From: Streptomyces peucetius
GTDB lineage: Bacteria > Actinomycetota > Actinomycetes > Streptomycetales > Streptomycetaceae
NCBI RefSeq assembly: GCF_025854275.1
Contig: NZ_CP107567.1
Coordinates: 6,262,001 to 6,326,000, forward strand
Direction of reading: 5' to 3'
DNA length: 64,000 nucleotides
The position numbers and the translations under genes are program-made. Positions 54,870 to 63,572 of the stretch are shown here, piece by piece. The notes beneath the pieces were generated by a model that saw only the letters and a list, made by a program, of their open reading frames with translations, did no database searches and was not told where the DNA came from. Within the stretch, counting starts at the first letter, position 1. Every line of letters starts with the position of its first letter.

Positions 54870-55907
54870 ATGACCCCGAGCGCGGAGTATCCGGGCGGCA
54901 CCGGCCGCCCGCGGATCCTGGTGCTGCGGGCCCTGGGGCTGGGGGACCTGCTGACCGCCGTCCCCGCGCTCCGTGCCCTGCGGCGCGGGCGGCCCGCGCA
55001 CGAGCTCGTGCTCGCCGCGCCCGCGCGGCTCGCGGCAGCGGCCGCGGCGACCGGGCTGGTCGACCGGCTGCTGCCGGCCGCCGCCCCCGGCCGGGCCGTG
55101 CCCGCCGCGCTCGCCTGGGCGGGCCCCGCACCCGACCTCGCCGTCGATCTGCACGGCAGCGGCCCCGAGAGCCGCCGGCCGCTCGCCCGGCTCTGCCCGC
55201 GCCGCCTGTACGCCTACGCGCAGCCGGACGCGCCCGAGTGGCGGGACGACGAACACGAACGGGACCGCTGGTGCCGGCTGCTCGAGCGGTACGGGCTGCC
55301 CGCCGACCCCGCCGACCTGGCCGTCCCCGCGCCGGCCGTGGCCTCGCCCGCGCCGGGCGCCGTCGTGCTGCATCCGGGCGCGGACGCCGCGGCCCGCTGC
55401 TGGCCCGCCGAGCGGTTCGCCGCCGTGGCGCGGGCGCTGAGCCGCGCCGGTCACCGGGTGGTCGTCACGGCCGGTGCGGCGGAGGGACGGCTCGCCTCGT
55501 CGGTGGCGGGCCGGGCGGAACTGGCGCAGGACGCGGTCATCGGCGGGACGGGCGGGGACGTGCCGTTCGACGTGCTGATGGCGCTCGTGGCCGGGGCCCG
55601 CTGCGTGGTGGCGGGGGACACCGGCATCGCCCATCTGGCGACGGCCCTCGGCACCCCGTCCGTCACGCTGTTCGGTCCCGTGGCGCCCCGACTGTGGGGG
55701 CCGCCGCCCCGGCCGTACCACCGGGTGCTGTGGCACCCCGACGCCGACGACGCGCCCCGCCCCGGCGACGCCCACGGCGACCGGCCCGACGAGCGGCTGC
55801 TGCGCATCACCGTCGAGGAGGTGCTGGACGCCGTACGCGCACTGCCCCCGACCGGGACAGCGGCCGGGGCGCGCCCTGCTCAGGCCGCGGTGCCCAGCGC
55901 CGGCTGA
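54870..55907 (+). CDS. Second GT9 heptosyltransferase-like enzyme
   Basis: A 345-residue GT9 protein. ILVLRALGLGDLLTAVPALRALRRGRP begins the GT-B fold, PDLAVDLHGSGPESRRPL is a conserved acceptor loop, and AVVLHPGADAAARCWPAERFAAVARAL and VVAGDTGIAHLATALGTPSVTLFGP complete the donor site. Sequence identity to the other GT9 at 49378 is visibly low, so the two probably act on different acceptors. ATG 54870 follows GGAAGGAGA; GTG 54867 is possible. The last 28 bp overlap the convergent MFS gene tail to tail. Confidence 0.88.
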   Translation: MTPSAEYPGGTGRPRILVLRALGLGDLLTAVPALRALRRGRPAHELVLAAPARLAAAAAATGLVDRLLPAAAPGRAVPAALAWAGPAPDLAVDLHGSGPESRRPLARLCPRRLYAYAQPDAPEWRDDEHERDRWCRLLERYGLPADPADLAVPAPAVASPAPGAVVLHPGADAAARCWPAERFAAVARALSRAGHRVVVTAGAAEGRLASSVAGRAELAQDAVIGGTGGDVPFDVLMALVAGARCVVAGDTGIAHLATALGTPSVTLFGPVAPRLWGPPPRPYHRVLWHPDADDAPRPGDAHGDRPDERLLRITVEEVLDAVRALPPTGTAAGARPAQAAVPSAG

Positions 55908-57247
55908 CCGGCCAGTGCGGGTTCCTCGGTCCGGACGACCACCGGCTTCGTGGCCCGGCGTTCCCGCAGGACGTATCCGGTCCCGATCGCGCCCGCGATC
56001 AGCAGCCCGCCGGTGACCAGGGCGCCGCGCGCCCCGGCAAGCTCCATGAGCAGGCCCAGCGCAGGCGGCCCGGCGAGGCCCCACACCGTCCTGACGCTGC
56101 CCCAGACACCCAGGACACGGCCCCGCAGGTGCGGCGGCGGATCGGTCTGCAGCACGGTCGTCCCGGCGGTGTCGGAGACCGACTCCACGAGGGCCATCGG
56201 CAGCACGACGACCAGCAGCACGGCGAGCGACGGCGACAGGCCCGCGACGATCTGCAGCACACCGCCGGCCGCCGCCAGCATGCCCACGAGCCGCACCGAT
56301 GGCCTGCGCAGCCGGGCCCCGAACACCGCGCCGAGGATGCCGCCGACGGCCAGCACGGTCGAGACGGTGCCGAACGCCCCGGCGCCGCCCGCGAGCGGTC
56401 CGACGACGAGCACGGCGAGGGTGAGCTGGTAGTTGCGTCCGAAAACGGCGCTGAGCCCCGTGATGCCGGCGAGCGCGACCAGCCGCGGCCTGCGCGCGAA
56501 GTACGTCAGGCCCTCGCGCATGCTCATGTCCGTGCCGTTGGCAGCGGACGCGTCGGCGGACTCCGCCGGGCGCTCGGAGCGGGCGCGCACCGCCTGGGCC
56601 ACCGGCCGGAGGAAGGGGATGACGGCGGTGACGAAGAGGAAGGAGACACCGTTGGCCGCGTAGGCGGCGGCGGTGCCGAAGAAACCGACGGTCACACCGG
56701 CGAGCCCCGCGCCCACCAGCCGCCCGGCGTTGTGCACCAGCGAGCCGACGCCGATCGCGGAGGGCACGTCCTCGGTGCGGACGAGGTCGTTGCCGAGCAG
56801 GGAGCAGGCGGGGCCGTCGACGGTGGCGATGACGCCCGTCACAGCGGCCAGTGCCATCAGGACGCCGAGGTTCAGCTGGTCCATCGCCACGAGGAACGCC
56901 GTCAGGAAGGCGACGGCGCCGAGCAGCGCCTGGCTGACCGCGGCGGTCAGCTTGCGGGGCCAGCGGTCGACGGCGGCGCCGCCCGCGAGGCTCATCAGCA
57001 GGCCCGGTGCCGCCTGCACCGACATCGACAGTCCGGTCGCGGCGGCCGAGCCGGTGATCTGGAGCACCAGCAGGTTCTGCACGGTGAGCTGCATCCAAGT
57101 ACCGGCGTTGGACACGAAGTTCGCGACGGACCACCAGCGCATGCTCGGGTACTTGAAGCAGCGCCAGGGCGAGTTGTCGCCCAGCAGGCGACGCGCGAGG
57201 CGGCCGGAAGCGGAGGCGGCAGGGGCAGCGGAAGAGGAAACAGGCAC
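55880..57247 (-). CDS. MFS family efflux transporter
   Basis: A 455-residue major facilitator with about 12 membrane helices, of the MFS_3/enterobactin-exporter-like type. FVSNAGTWMQLTVQNLLVLQITGS begins helix 1, GGAAVDRWPRKLTAAVSQALLG is the loop 2-3 signature (G-x3-D-R), and a cytoplasmic loop (VRARSERPAESADASAANGTD) divides the halves. GTG 57247 is the most likely start, although its ribosome site is weak; ATG 57286 is possible. Being convergent with the sugar operon, it is not obviously its exporter. The substrate is unknown. Confidence 0.82.
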   Translation of the reverse strand: MPVSSSAAPAASASGRLARRLLGDNSPWRCFKYPSMRWWSVANFVSNAGTWMQLTVQNLLVLQITGSAAATGLSMSVQAAPGLLMSLAGGAAVDRWPRKLTAAVSQALLGAVAFLTAFLVAMDQLNLGVLMALAAVTGVIATVDGPACSLLGNDLVRTEDVPSAIGVGSLVHNAGRLVGAGLAGVTVGFFGTAAAYAANGVSFLFVTAVIPFLRPVAQAVRARSERPAESADASAANGTDMSMREGLTYFARRPRLVALAGITGLSAVFGRNYQLTLAVLVVGPLAGGAGAFGTVSTVLAVGGILGAVFGARLRRPSVRLVGMLAAAGGVLQIVAGLSPSLAVLLVVVLPMALVESVSDTAGTTVLQTDPPPHLRGRVLGVWGSVRTVWGLAGPPALGLLMELAGARGALVTGGLLIAGAIGTGYVLRERRATKPVVVRTEEPALAGQPALGTAA

Positions 57248-57570
57248 GGTGAGATCACTCGGGTGACGAGCCCCCGAGGGACCCATGTGGCGGAACGCGG
57301 TGGAAGCTTGCGACGCCGGCTGCACTGCACGGCCGCTCCACCTGAATGGCGCTGACCATCGTGGCAGACGGTTCTCGACAAGTACTTCCGCCGCTGTCTG
57401 CCCCGGGCCTCGCAGGACACCCGAACCCTTGGGGCGACTGGGATCGCGCACTTCTGGTGGGCTTGCTCACAGGCACCGGACCCGGCCGGACGGCCCACGC
57501 CCCCAAGTGCCGTCCCCAGTTGCGCAGGTCACAGTGAGAAGGCACGAAGGCACCGAAGGAAGGCAGAGCA
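57248..57570. other. Divergent intergenic region
   Basis: 323 bp between the leftward MFS gene and the rightward SDR pair. I see no gene or clear promoter consensus; an AAGGAAGGCAG ribosome site at the right end serves the SDR. Confidence 0.4.
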
Positions 57571-58317
57571 TTGAACGGCGGAGTGCAGGTGGACCTCGAC
57601 GGCAGGCAAGCCCTGGTGACCGGCGGCGCGCGCGGACTGGGAGCCTCCATCACCCGCAGACTCGCGGCGGCCGGCGCGTCCGTGCTCGTCGCGGACGTGC
57701 GCCGGGACCTGGCGGAGAAGCTGTGCGAGCAACTCGCGGCAGACGGGGGCAAAGCGGACTTCGTGGCCATGGATGTACGGGACGCGGCCGCGGTGTCGGA
57801 CGTCTTCCGGGAGCTGGAGGAGGACGGGGGTCACATCGACATCCTCGTCAACAACGCGGCCGTCGACGTCTCCAAGCCCATCGAGCACCTGACGGCCGAG
57901 GAAGTGACCCGGGTGGTCACCACCAACCTGCTCGGTCCGATGTACCTCTGTCTGGAGACCTACCGGCGCATGGTCGCCCGTGGCGGGGGTCACATCGTGA
58001 ACATCCTCTCCACCGCCGCGAACCGCACCTGGACGGAGGCCGGACCGTACGCCGCGGGCAAGTCCGGTCTGCGCGCCTTCACCCACACGCTGTTCCAGGA
58101 GGCGCAGCGCGACTGCCCGGGGATCGGTGTCACCGGCATCATCGCGGGCGGCATGGCCACGCCGTTCATCCTCGAGCGCTTCCCGGACGCCGACCTCGAG
58201 ATGCTCCAGAGCCCCGACATCGTGGCCGACACCGTCCTCTACGCCCTGTCCGTCCCGGACACCAGCGCCGTCTCCGAGCTGGTCGTCGTACCGAGGAAGG
58301 AACCCTCATGGCCGTGA
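57571..58317 (+). CDS. Short-chain dehydrogenase/reductase
   Basis: A 248-residue classical SDR. The cofactor motif is LVTGGARGLGASITRRLA (about 15-32), DVRRDLAEK follows the second strand (an Asp, suggesting NAD preference), VNNAAVD is the structural motif, and Ser in ILSTAANRTWTEAGPYAAGK gives the Ser/Tyr/Lys active site (YAAGK). TTG 57571 is the start, just after AAGGAAGGCAG. It overlaps the next SDR by 10 bp, so the two are co-translated and probably work on one substrate pathway, which I cannot name. Confidence 0.88.
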   Translation: MNGGVQVDLDGRQALVTGGARGLGASITRRLAAAGASVLVADVRRDLAEKLCEQLAADGGKADFVAMDVRDAAAVSDVFRELEEDGGHIDILVNNAAVDVSKPIEHLTAEEVTRVVTTNLLGPMYLCLETYRRMVARGGGHIVNILSTAANRTWTEAGPYAAGKSGLRAFTHTLFQEAQRDCPGIGVTGIIAGGMATPFILERFPDADLEMLQSPDIVADTVLYALSVPDTSAVSELVVVPRKEPSWP

Positions 58318-59132
58318 CGCCCACCGGCCCGGGACGGGACGGGCAGGCCCGCGTGGCCGTCGTCACCGGCTCGGACTCCGGCATCGGACGGGCCACCGCG
58401 GTCCGCCTCGCCGCGGCCGGCATGGACATCGGCATCACCTTCCACACCGACCGGGAGGGGGCGGAGGCCACGGCGGAGGAGGTACGCGCCCGGGGGCGAC
58501 GTGCGGCCGTCGCCCACATGGACCTCACCGTCCTCCCGGACGCCGCAGAGGTGATCGACCGGCTCGCGGGCGAGCTGGGCCGGCTCGACGTGCTCGTCAA
58601 CAACGCGGGGACCGGCACGGCCACACCGTTCCTCGACCTGGACCTCGGCATGGTCAGGCAGGTCGTGGACGTGGACCTCGTCGGGCCGTTCCTGTGCGGC
58701 CAGCGCGCCGCCCGCCGGATGATCGAGCAGGGGGAAGGAGGCCGGATCGTCAACGTCACCTCGGTCCACGAGCACCAGCCCCGGGTCGGCGCCGCACCCT
58801 ACTGCGCGGCCAAGGGCGGCCTCGGTCTGCTCACCCAGGTGATGGCGCTCGAGCTCGCCGAGCACGGCATCACCGTCAACTCCGTCGCGCCGGGGGAGAT
58901 CGCGACGCCCATGACTGGCCAGGAGGACGAGGACCCCAGAGCCGCGGAGCGCCCCGGCATCCCGATGCGCCGCCCCGGGGACGCACGGGAGGTCGCCGCC
59001 GTGATCGCCTTCCTCGCCGGCCCGGACGCCGGGTACGTCACCGGGGCGTCGTGGTCCGTCGACGGCGGGATGCTGCGCATGGGGCCCATGGCGGGCTCCC
59101 ACCTCACGGACGACTCCTGGCGCCGGCCCTGA
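58308..59132 (+). CDS. Short-chain dehydrogenase/reductase
   Basis: A 274-residue classical SDR. The cofactor motif is VVTGSDSGIGRATAVRLAA (about 18-36). THTDREGAE-type residues after strand 2 (read here as FHTDREGAEA) suit NADP. VNNAGTGTATPF, VTSVHEHQP (Ser) and YCAAKGG (YxxxK) complete the active site. The C-terminal SWSVDGGMLRMGPM tail is typical of glucose-1-dehydrogenase-like SDRs. ATG 58308 lies 10 bp inside the preceding gene, with GGAAGGAA upstream. Confidence 0.9.
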   Translation: MAVTPTGPGRDGQARVAVVTGSDSGIGRATAVRLAAAGMDIGITFHTDREGAEATAEEVRARGRRAAVAHMDLTVLPDAAEVIDRLAGELGRLDVLVNNAGTGTATPFLDLDLGMVRQVVDVDLVGPFLCGQRAARRMIEQGEGGRIVNVTSVHEHQPRVGAAPYCAAKGGLGLLTQVMALELAEHGITVNSVAPGEIATPMTGQEDEDPRAAERPGIPMRRPGDAREVAAVIAFLAGPDAGYVTGASWSVDGGMLRMGPMAGSHLTDDSWRRP

Positions 59133-59293
59133 GACGGGAGCCGCCCGGACACCGCCCACGAGGGCCTGCGTGCCGGGCCGGGGCCGTGAGCTGCGTCCCA
59201 GAGACCCAGCCGAAGCCGGAGCCTCGGGCGGAGCCGGGCCGTGAGCTGCGCCTGCGCCGGCCCGCGCCATGAGGACGGGCGGGCCGGGGGGAT

Positions 59294-59330
59294 GAGGACC
59301 GCTCCCGCCCCCTCGTGCGGGAGCGGCCTC
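59294..59330. terminator. Hairpin terminator between convergent genes
   Basis: A 10-bp perfect stem (59299-59308 with 59317-59326) and an 8-nt loop, extendable by GAGG/CCTC with a bulge. It lies between the SDR and beta-glucosidase genes. A 15-bp direct repeat (GGGCCGTGAGCTGCG) also occurs upstream at 59181 and 59236. Confidence 0.65.
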
Positions 59331-59349
59331 GTCAGGGGGCTTTCCGCCG

Positions 59350-60762
59350 TCAGCCGGGGAGGGCGTTGGCGAGGGCCACGCCCCCGTACCAGAGGGCGCT
59401 GTGTTTCGGGGTGCGCTGCTGGGTCTCGAAGTCCACCCGGACGACGCCGAAGCGCATCCCGTAGCCCTCCGCCCATTCGAAGTTGTCGAGCAGCGACCAC
59501 AGGAAGTAGCCCCGGACGTCGGCGCCCTCCTCGATGGCCCGGTGCACGGCGCGCAGATGACCCTCGACGTACGCGGTGCGGTCCGTGTCCTCGATCCGGC
59601 CGTCGGCCTCGACGGTGTCGTCGAAGGCGGCGCCGTTCTCGGTGATGTACATCTTCAGCCCCGGGTGGTCCTGGTGGATGCGCACCAGCTGGCGGCGCAG
59701 ACCGTCGGCGTCGATCTCCCAGCCGATGCCGGTGCGGGGGAGACCCCGGTCGATGAAGCGCACGTCCTCCGCGCCCGGCCAGGGGGAGGGCCCGTCCGGC
59801 TCGCCGCCTCCGGCGACCCGGTAGGAGGTGTAGTAGTTGACGCCGAGGAAGTCGACCGGCGCCCCGATGATCTTCTCGTCGGCCGTCTCGATGTGGTCGG
59901 TGCCGCACAGCCGCTCGAAGTGCTCACGGACATCCGCCGGATAGGAGCCCTCCATCACCGGGTCCAGGAAGAGGCGGTTCTGCAGCAGGTCGATGCGGTG
60001 GGCGGCGTCCAGGTCCGCGGTGGTCTCCGAGTCGGCGGCCACCGGGTAGAAGTTGAGCGTGATCCCGACCTCGGCGTCCGGTGCCGCCGCGCGGATCGCG
60101 GGGACCGCGAGGCCGTGCCCGAGCAGCAGGTGGTGGGCGGCGCGCAGCGAGCCGGCCGGGTCGACCGCGCCGGGTGCGTGGATGCCGTTGCCGTAGCCGA
60201 GGAAGGCCGCGCACCACGGCTCGTTGAGGGTGCCCCAGAGCTTCACGCGGTCGCCGAGTGCCTCGCTGACCAGCTGCGCGTACTCGGCGAAACGGAACGC
60301 GGTGTCCCGGCTGCGCCAGCCGCCCTCGTCCTCCAGGGCCTGGGGGAGATCCCAGTGGTAGAGCGTGAGCGCGGGCTGGATGCCCTTCTCCAGCAGGGAG
60401 TCGACCAGCCTGCGGTAGAAGTCGAGGCCGCGTGCGTCGGCCGGGCCGCGCCCGTCCGGCTGGATGCGCGGCCAGGCGACGGAGAAGCGGTAACCGCCCA
60501 CGCCCAGTTCGGACATCAGGGCCACGTCCTGCTCGTACCGGTCGTAGTGGTCGGCGGCCACATCGCCGTTGTGGCCGTTCGCCACCTTGCCCGGAGTGTG
60601 CGAGAACGTGTCCCAGATCGACGCTCCACGGCCGTCGCGGCCCACCGCGCCCTCGATCTGGTACGCGGAGGTCGCCACCCCCCACAGGAATCCCGGCGGG
60701 AAGGCGGCTGCGGCCGGCCGGCGCGCGAGCGCTGCGGGAACCGGATCGTTCTCTGCGGTCAT
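59350..60762 (-). CDS. GH1 beta-glucosidase
   Basis: A 470-residue cytoplasmic family 1 glycoside hydrolase that splits cellobiose and short beta-glucosides. FLWGVATSAYQIEGA is the N-terminal family signature, Glu181 in GTLNEPW is the acid/base, and Glu375 in MYITENGAAF is the nucleophile. YFLWSLLDNFEWAEGY is also present. It has no signal peptide. ATG 60762 was chosen over ATG 60768 because the AGAGG ribosome site is well spaced for the former. It is divergent from the GH9 gene across four CebR-like palindromes, so it would finish digestion of imported cellobiose under CebR control. Confidence 0.93.
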   Translation of the reverse strand: MTAENDPVPAALARRPAAAAFPPGFLWGVATSAYQIEGAVGRDGRGASIWDTFSHTPGKVANGHNGDVAADHYDRYEQDVALMSELGVGGYRFSVAWPRIQPDGRGPADARGLDFYRRLVDSLLEKGIQPALTLYHWDLPQALEDEGGWRSRDTAFRFAEYAQLVSEALGDRVKLWGTLNEPWCAAFLGYGNGIHAPGAVDPAGSLRAAHHLLLGHGLAVPAIRAAAPDAEVGITLNFYPVAADSETTADLDAAHRIDLLQNRLFLDPVMEGSYPADVREHFERLCGTDHIETADEKIIGAPVDFLGVNYYTSYRVAGGGEPDGPSPWPGAEDVRFIDRGLPRTGIGWEIDADGLRRQLVRIHQDHPGLKMYITENGAAFDDTVEADGRIEDTDRTAYVEGHLRAVHRAIEEGADVRGYFLWSLLDNFEWAEGYGMRFGVVRVDFETQQRTPKHSALWYGGVALANALPG

Positions 60763-60839
60763 CGTCATCCTCTGATCGGTCGATCGCCGGCGGCGGGCCG
60801 AGGGCCCGCAGCGGCCGGGCACGAGCGTGGTGTAGCTGC

Positions 60840-60853
60840 TGAGAGCGCTCCCG
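60840..60853. promoter_or_regulatory. CebR-like operator, degenerate
   Basis: TGAGAGCGCTCCCG, two mismatches from the CebR consensus, 78 bp upstream of the GH1 start. Confidence 0.6.
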
Positions 60854-60913
60854 CTCCGACGACCGGCAGCTCTGCGGCGGGGCAGGCGGAAGACCAGAAC
60901 CGCGTCACGGGAA

Positions 60914-60927
60914 TGGGAGCGCTCCCA
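60914..60927. promoter_or_regulatory. CebR operator, perfect
   Basis: TGGGAGCGCTCCCA, identical to the operator ahead of the GH74 gene, in the divergent GH1/GH9 control region. Confidence 0.85.
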
Positions 60928-61100
60928 TGAGATTCGGTCAGCCGGCGCGGGTTGTCAAGGGCCCGCGGTTCTGTCGCGGTCATTGACACGGGCCGCGGGA
61001 ACCGCTTCATTGGTCCGCGGTGCCGCACCAGTGGGGCTCGCTCCGTCCTGCCCTCAGGGCACGGCGGTCGGGAAAGCCCGACCGGGCCGTGCCGCTGTTG

Positions 61101-61114
61101 TGGGAGCGCTCCCG
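61101..61114. promoter_or_regulatory. CebR-like operator
   Basis: TGGGAGCGCTCCCG, one mismatch from consensus, 150 bp upstream of the GH9 start. Confidence 0.75.
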
Positions 61115-61161
61115 CCTCTGTGCCGGTCGACCGTCCTGACCCGGTCGGCGACGGCTCAGAA

Positions 61162-61175
61162 TGGGAGCGCTCCCG
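61162..61175. promoter_or_regulatory. CebR-like operator
   Basis: TGGGAGCGCTCCCG, the second copy of the same variant, 61 bp after the previous one and 88 bp ahead of the GH9 start. Confidence 0.75.
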
Positions 61176-61263
61176 TCGGCCGCTGCACCGCTTGCTCCGT
61201 ACGCATCGCGCCCAGCCCGCCCGCACGCGTTCGCTTCCGTCCCCCACCCAGGAGGCCCGTACG

Positions 61264-63492
61264 ATGCTCCGCGCCGTCCGTTCCCGCACACGCCGCCGTG
61301 CCCGCCCCCGTGCGGCGGTCGCCATGGCCACCGTGCTCACCGCCGGCCTTTTCACCCCCGCCCTGGGCGCCTCGCCCGCGGCGGCCGACAGCGACCCCAG
61401 CCCGGTCCGGGTCAACCAGATCGGCTATCTCACCGCGGCCGACAAGGTCGCCACCGTCGTGGCCGGTTCCACCACGCCGCTCGCCTGGCAGCTGCGTGAC
61501 GCCGGGGCGGGCGCCCTGGTCGCCTCCGGCACCACCCGCGTGTACGGCGACGACCGCGCTTCCGGCGACCATGTGCACCAGGCCGACTTCTCGTCCGTCA
61601 CCCGTCCCGGCGACTACCGCCTCACCGTCGACGGGGCCGGTACGAGCGTGCCCTTCGCCATCCAGAACACGGCCCTCTACCCGGAGCTGGGACGCGAGGG
61701 CATGCAGTACTTCTACTTCCACCGGATGGGCACGCCCGTCGAGGGCCGGTACCTCCAGAGCGGCGCCCACGCCCACGCCGCGCTCCACCCCGGCGACGCG
61801 TCCGTGCCCTGCTACGACAACTGGTGCGGCGGTGAGCGGCTGAATGTGGCCGGCTCCTGGGCCGACGCCGGTGACTTCGGCATCTACCCGGTCAACCACG
61901 CCATCTCCGCGTGGACCCTGCTCAACCTCTACGAACGGGACCCCGCCGCGTACGGCGACAGCAGCCTGTCCCTCCCGGAGCGCGGCAACGGCCGGCCGGA
62001 CATTCTCGACGAGGTCGAGTACGGCTCACGGTTCATGTCCGGGATGCTGCCCTCCACCGGTCTCGCCTCCCACAAGGTGCACAACCACACCTGGAGCGCG
62101 TTCCCCGTCACCGACATCGACGCGGAGAACGCCCTCGCCCGCTCGGCGATGCCGCCGTCCACCAACGCCACCTACGCCGTGGCCCGCACCAACGCCCAAC
62201 TCGCCCGCGTGCTGCGGCAGTACGCCCCCGCACGGGCCGACGCGCTCTGGGCGAGCGCCAGGACCGCCTGGCAGCGCGCGGAGGCGCAGCCCGACGTCGA
62301 CTACGCGACCGACTCGGACGCGGAGGGCGGCGGCGACTACCCGGACACCAGGAACAGCGACGACCGCTACGCCGCCGCGGCCGAGCTCTACCTCACCGCC
62401 CACCAGCGGTCCGACGGCGCGGCCGCCGGCTACCGCGCGGCCGTCACCGGCTCGCCGCACTACGGCCAGGTCGGGCAGTTCGACTGGGCCGAGGTCGCCA
62501 CCGCGGGCACGCTCTCCCTGCTCACCGTCGACGCGGACCTGCCCGCCGCCGACACCGCCAGGATGCGCGGCAACCTGACGGCGTTCGCCGACACGGTCGT
62601 CACCACCCTGAACGGCGAGGGCTACCCGGCCCTCATCCCCGGTTCCGCGAAGTACCCGTGGGGTTCCAACTCGTTCATCGTCAACCGGATGCTGCTCCTG
62701 GGCACCGCCCACGACCTGACCGACGACGTCCGGTACCTGAAGGCCATGCACCGCGGCATGGACTACCTGATGGGCACCAACGCCATGCGGCTGTCCTATG
62801 TGACCGGCTACGGCGAGCACGCGGAGTCCGATCTGCACGACCGGCTCGCCTGGGGCGCGTACCCCGCCACCCCGTATCCGAAGGGCTGGCTGTCCGGGGG
62901 CCCCAACAACGAGAACATCAACGACCCGGCCACGCCCACCGACAGGCCGGCCGCGAAGTCCTACGCGGGACCCGACACCGCGCCGGACGCCTGGGGATCA
63001 AAGGAGAACACCATCAACTGGAACGCGCCGCTCGTGTGGACGGCGACGTATCTGGACCGCACCGCGGACCGGCTGACCACCGGCGATCCTGAGCCCGGTG
63101 CCACGCTGCTCTCCCAGGGCAGGCCCGCCTGGGCGTCCTCGGCGGAGAACGGCCGGCTCACCCCGCACAACGCCGTCGACGGTCGTGACGACACCCGCTG
63201 GAGCAGCGCCTTCCAGGACAACCAGTGGATCAACGTCGACCTGGGGGCGTCCCGTTCCGTCTCCCGTGTGGTGCTCAAGTGGGAGGCGGCGTACGCCAGG
63301 TCGTTCCGGGTGCAGATCTCCGACGACCCCGGCTTCCGGACCTGGACCGACCTGTACGCCACGGCCGTCGGCACGGGCGGCACCCAGTCGCTCGACGTCT
63401 CCGGCCAGGGCCGCTACGTCCGGCTGCTCGGCCAGACCCGTGCCACCCCGTACGGCATCTCGCTCCACGAGCTGCAGGTCTACGGGCGCTGA
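61264..63492 (+). CDS. Secreted GH9 endoglucanase with discoidin-type CBM
   Basis: A 742-residue exported cellulase. It opens with an Arg-rich signal peptide (ends about 41, SPAAADS). An N-terminal CelD_N Ig-like domain spans about 45-130 (VRVNQIGYLTAADKVATVV), and the GH9 (alpha/alpha)6 catalytic domain about 140-600. Asp201 and Asp204 in SWADAGDFG are the base/nucleophile pair and Glu581 in SKENTINWNAP is the acid. The C-terminal domain (about 610-742, AVDGRDDTRWSSAFQDNQWINVDLG) is an F5/8 type C (CBM32-like) module, less common than CBM2 on Streptomyces cellulases. ATG 61264 follows CCAGGAGG. Confidence 0.92.
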   Translation: MLRAVRSRTRRRARPRAAVAMATVLTAGLFTPALGASPAAADSDPSPVRVNQIGYLTAADKVATVVAGSTTPLAWQLRDAGAGALVASGTTRVYGDDRASGDHVHQADFSSVTRPGDYRLTVDGAGTSVPFAIQNTALYPELGREGMQYFYFHRMGTPVEGRYLQSGAHAHAALHPGDASVPCYDNWCGGERLNVAGSWADAGDFGIYPVNHAISAWTLLNLYERDPAAYGDSSLSLPERGNGRPDILDEVEYGSRFMSGMLPSTGLASHKVHNHTWSAFPVTDIDAENALARSAMPPSTNATYAVARTNAQLARVLRQYAPARADALWASARTAWQRAEAQPDVDYATDSDAEGGGDYPDTRNSDDRYAAAAELYLTAHQRSDGAAAGYRAAVTGSPHYGQVGQFDWAEVATAGTLSLLTVDADLPAADTARMRGNLTAFADTVVTTLNGEGYPALIPGSAKYPWGSNSFIVNRMLLLGTAHDLTDDVRYLKAMHRGMDYLMGTNAMRLSYVTGYGEHAESDLHDRLAWGAYPATPYPKGWLSGGPNNENINDPATPTDRPAAKSYAGPDTAPDAWGSKENTINWNAPLVWTATYLDRTADRLTTGDPEPGATLLSQGRPAWASSAENGRLTPHNAVDGRDDTRWSSAFQDNQWINVDLGASRSVSRVVLKWEAAYARSFRVQISDDPGFRTWTDLYATAVGTGGTQSLDVSGQGRYVRLLGQTRATPYGISLHELQVYGR

Positions 63493-63510
63493 CGACCCGC
63501 CCGGCCCGGC

Positions 63511-63547
63511 CCGGGGCCGCCGCCGCGGGATGCGGCGGCGGCCCCGG
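63511..63547. terminator. Strong hairpin terminator
   Basis: A perfect 16-bp GC stem (63511-63526 with 63532-63547) and a 5-nt loop, between the convergent GH9 and I36-type genes. Confidence 0.8.
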
Positions 63548-63572
63548 TCGCCCCGGAAGGCCGGCGTCGGAG

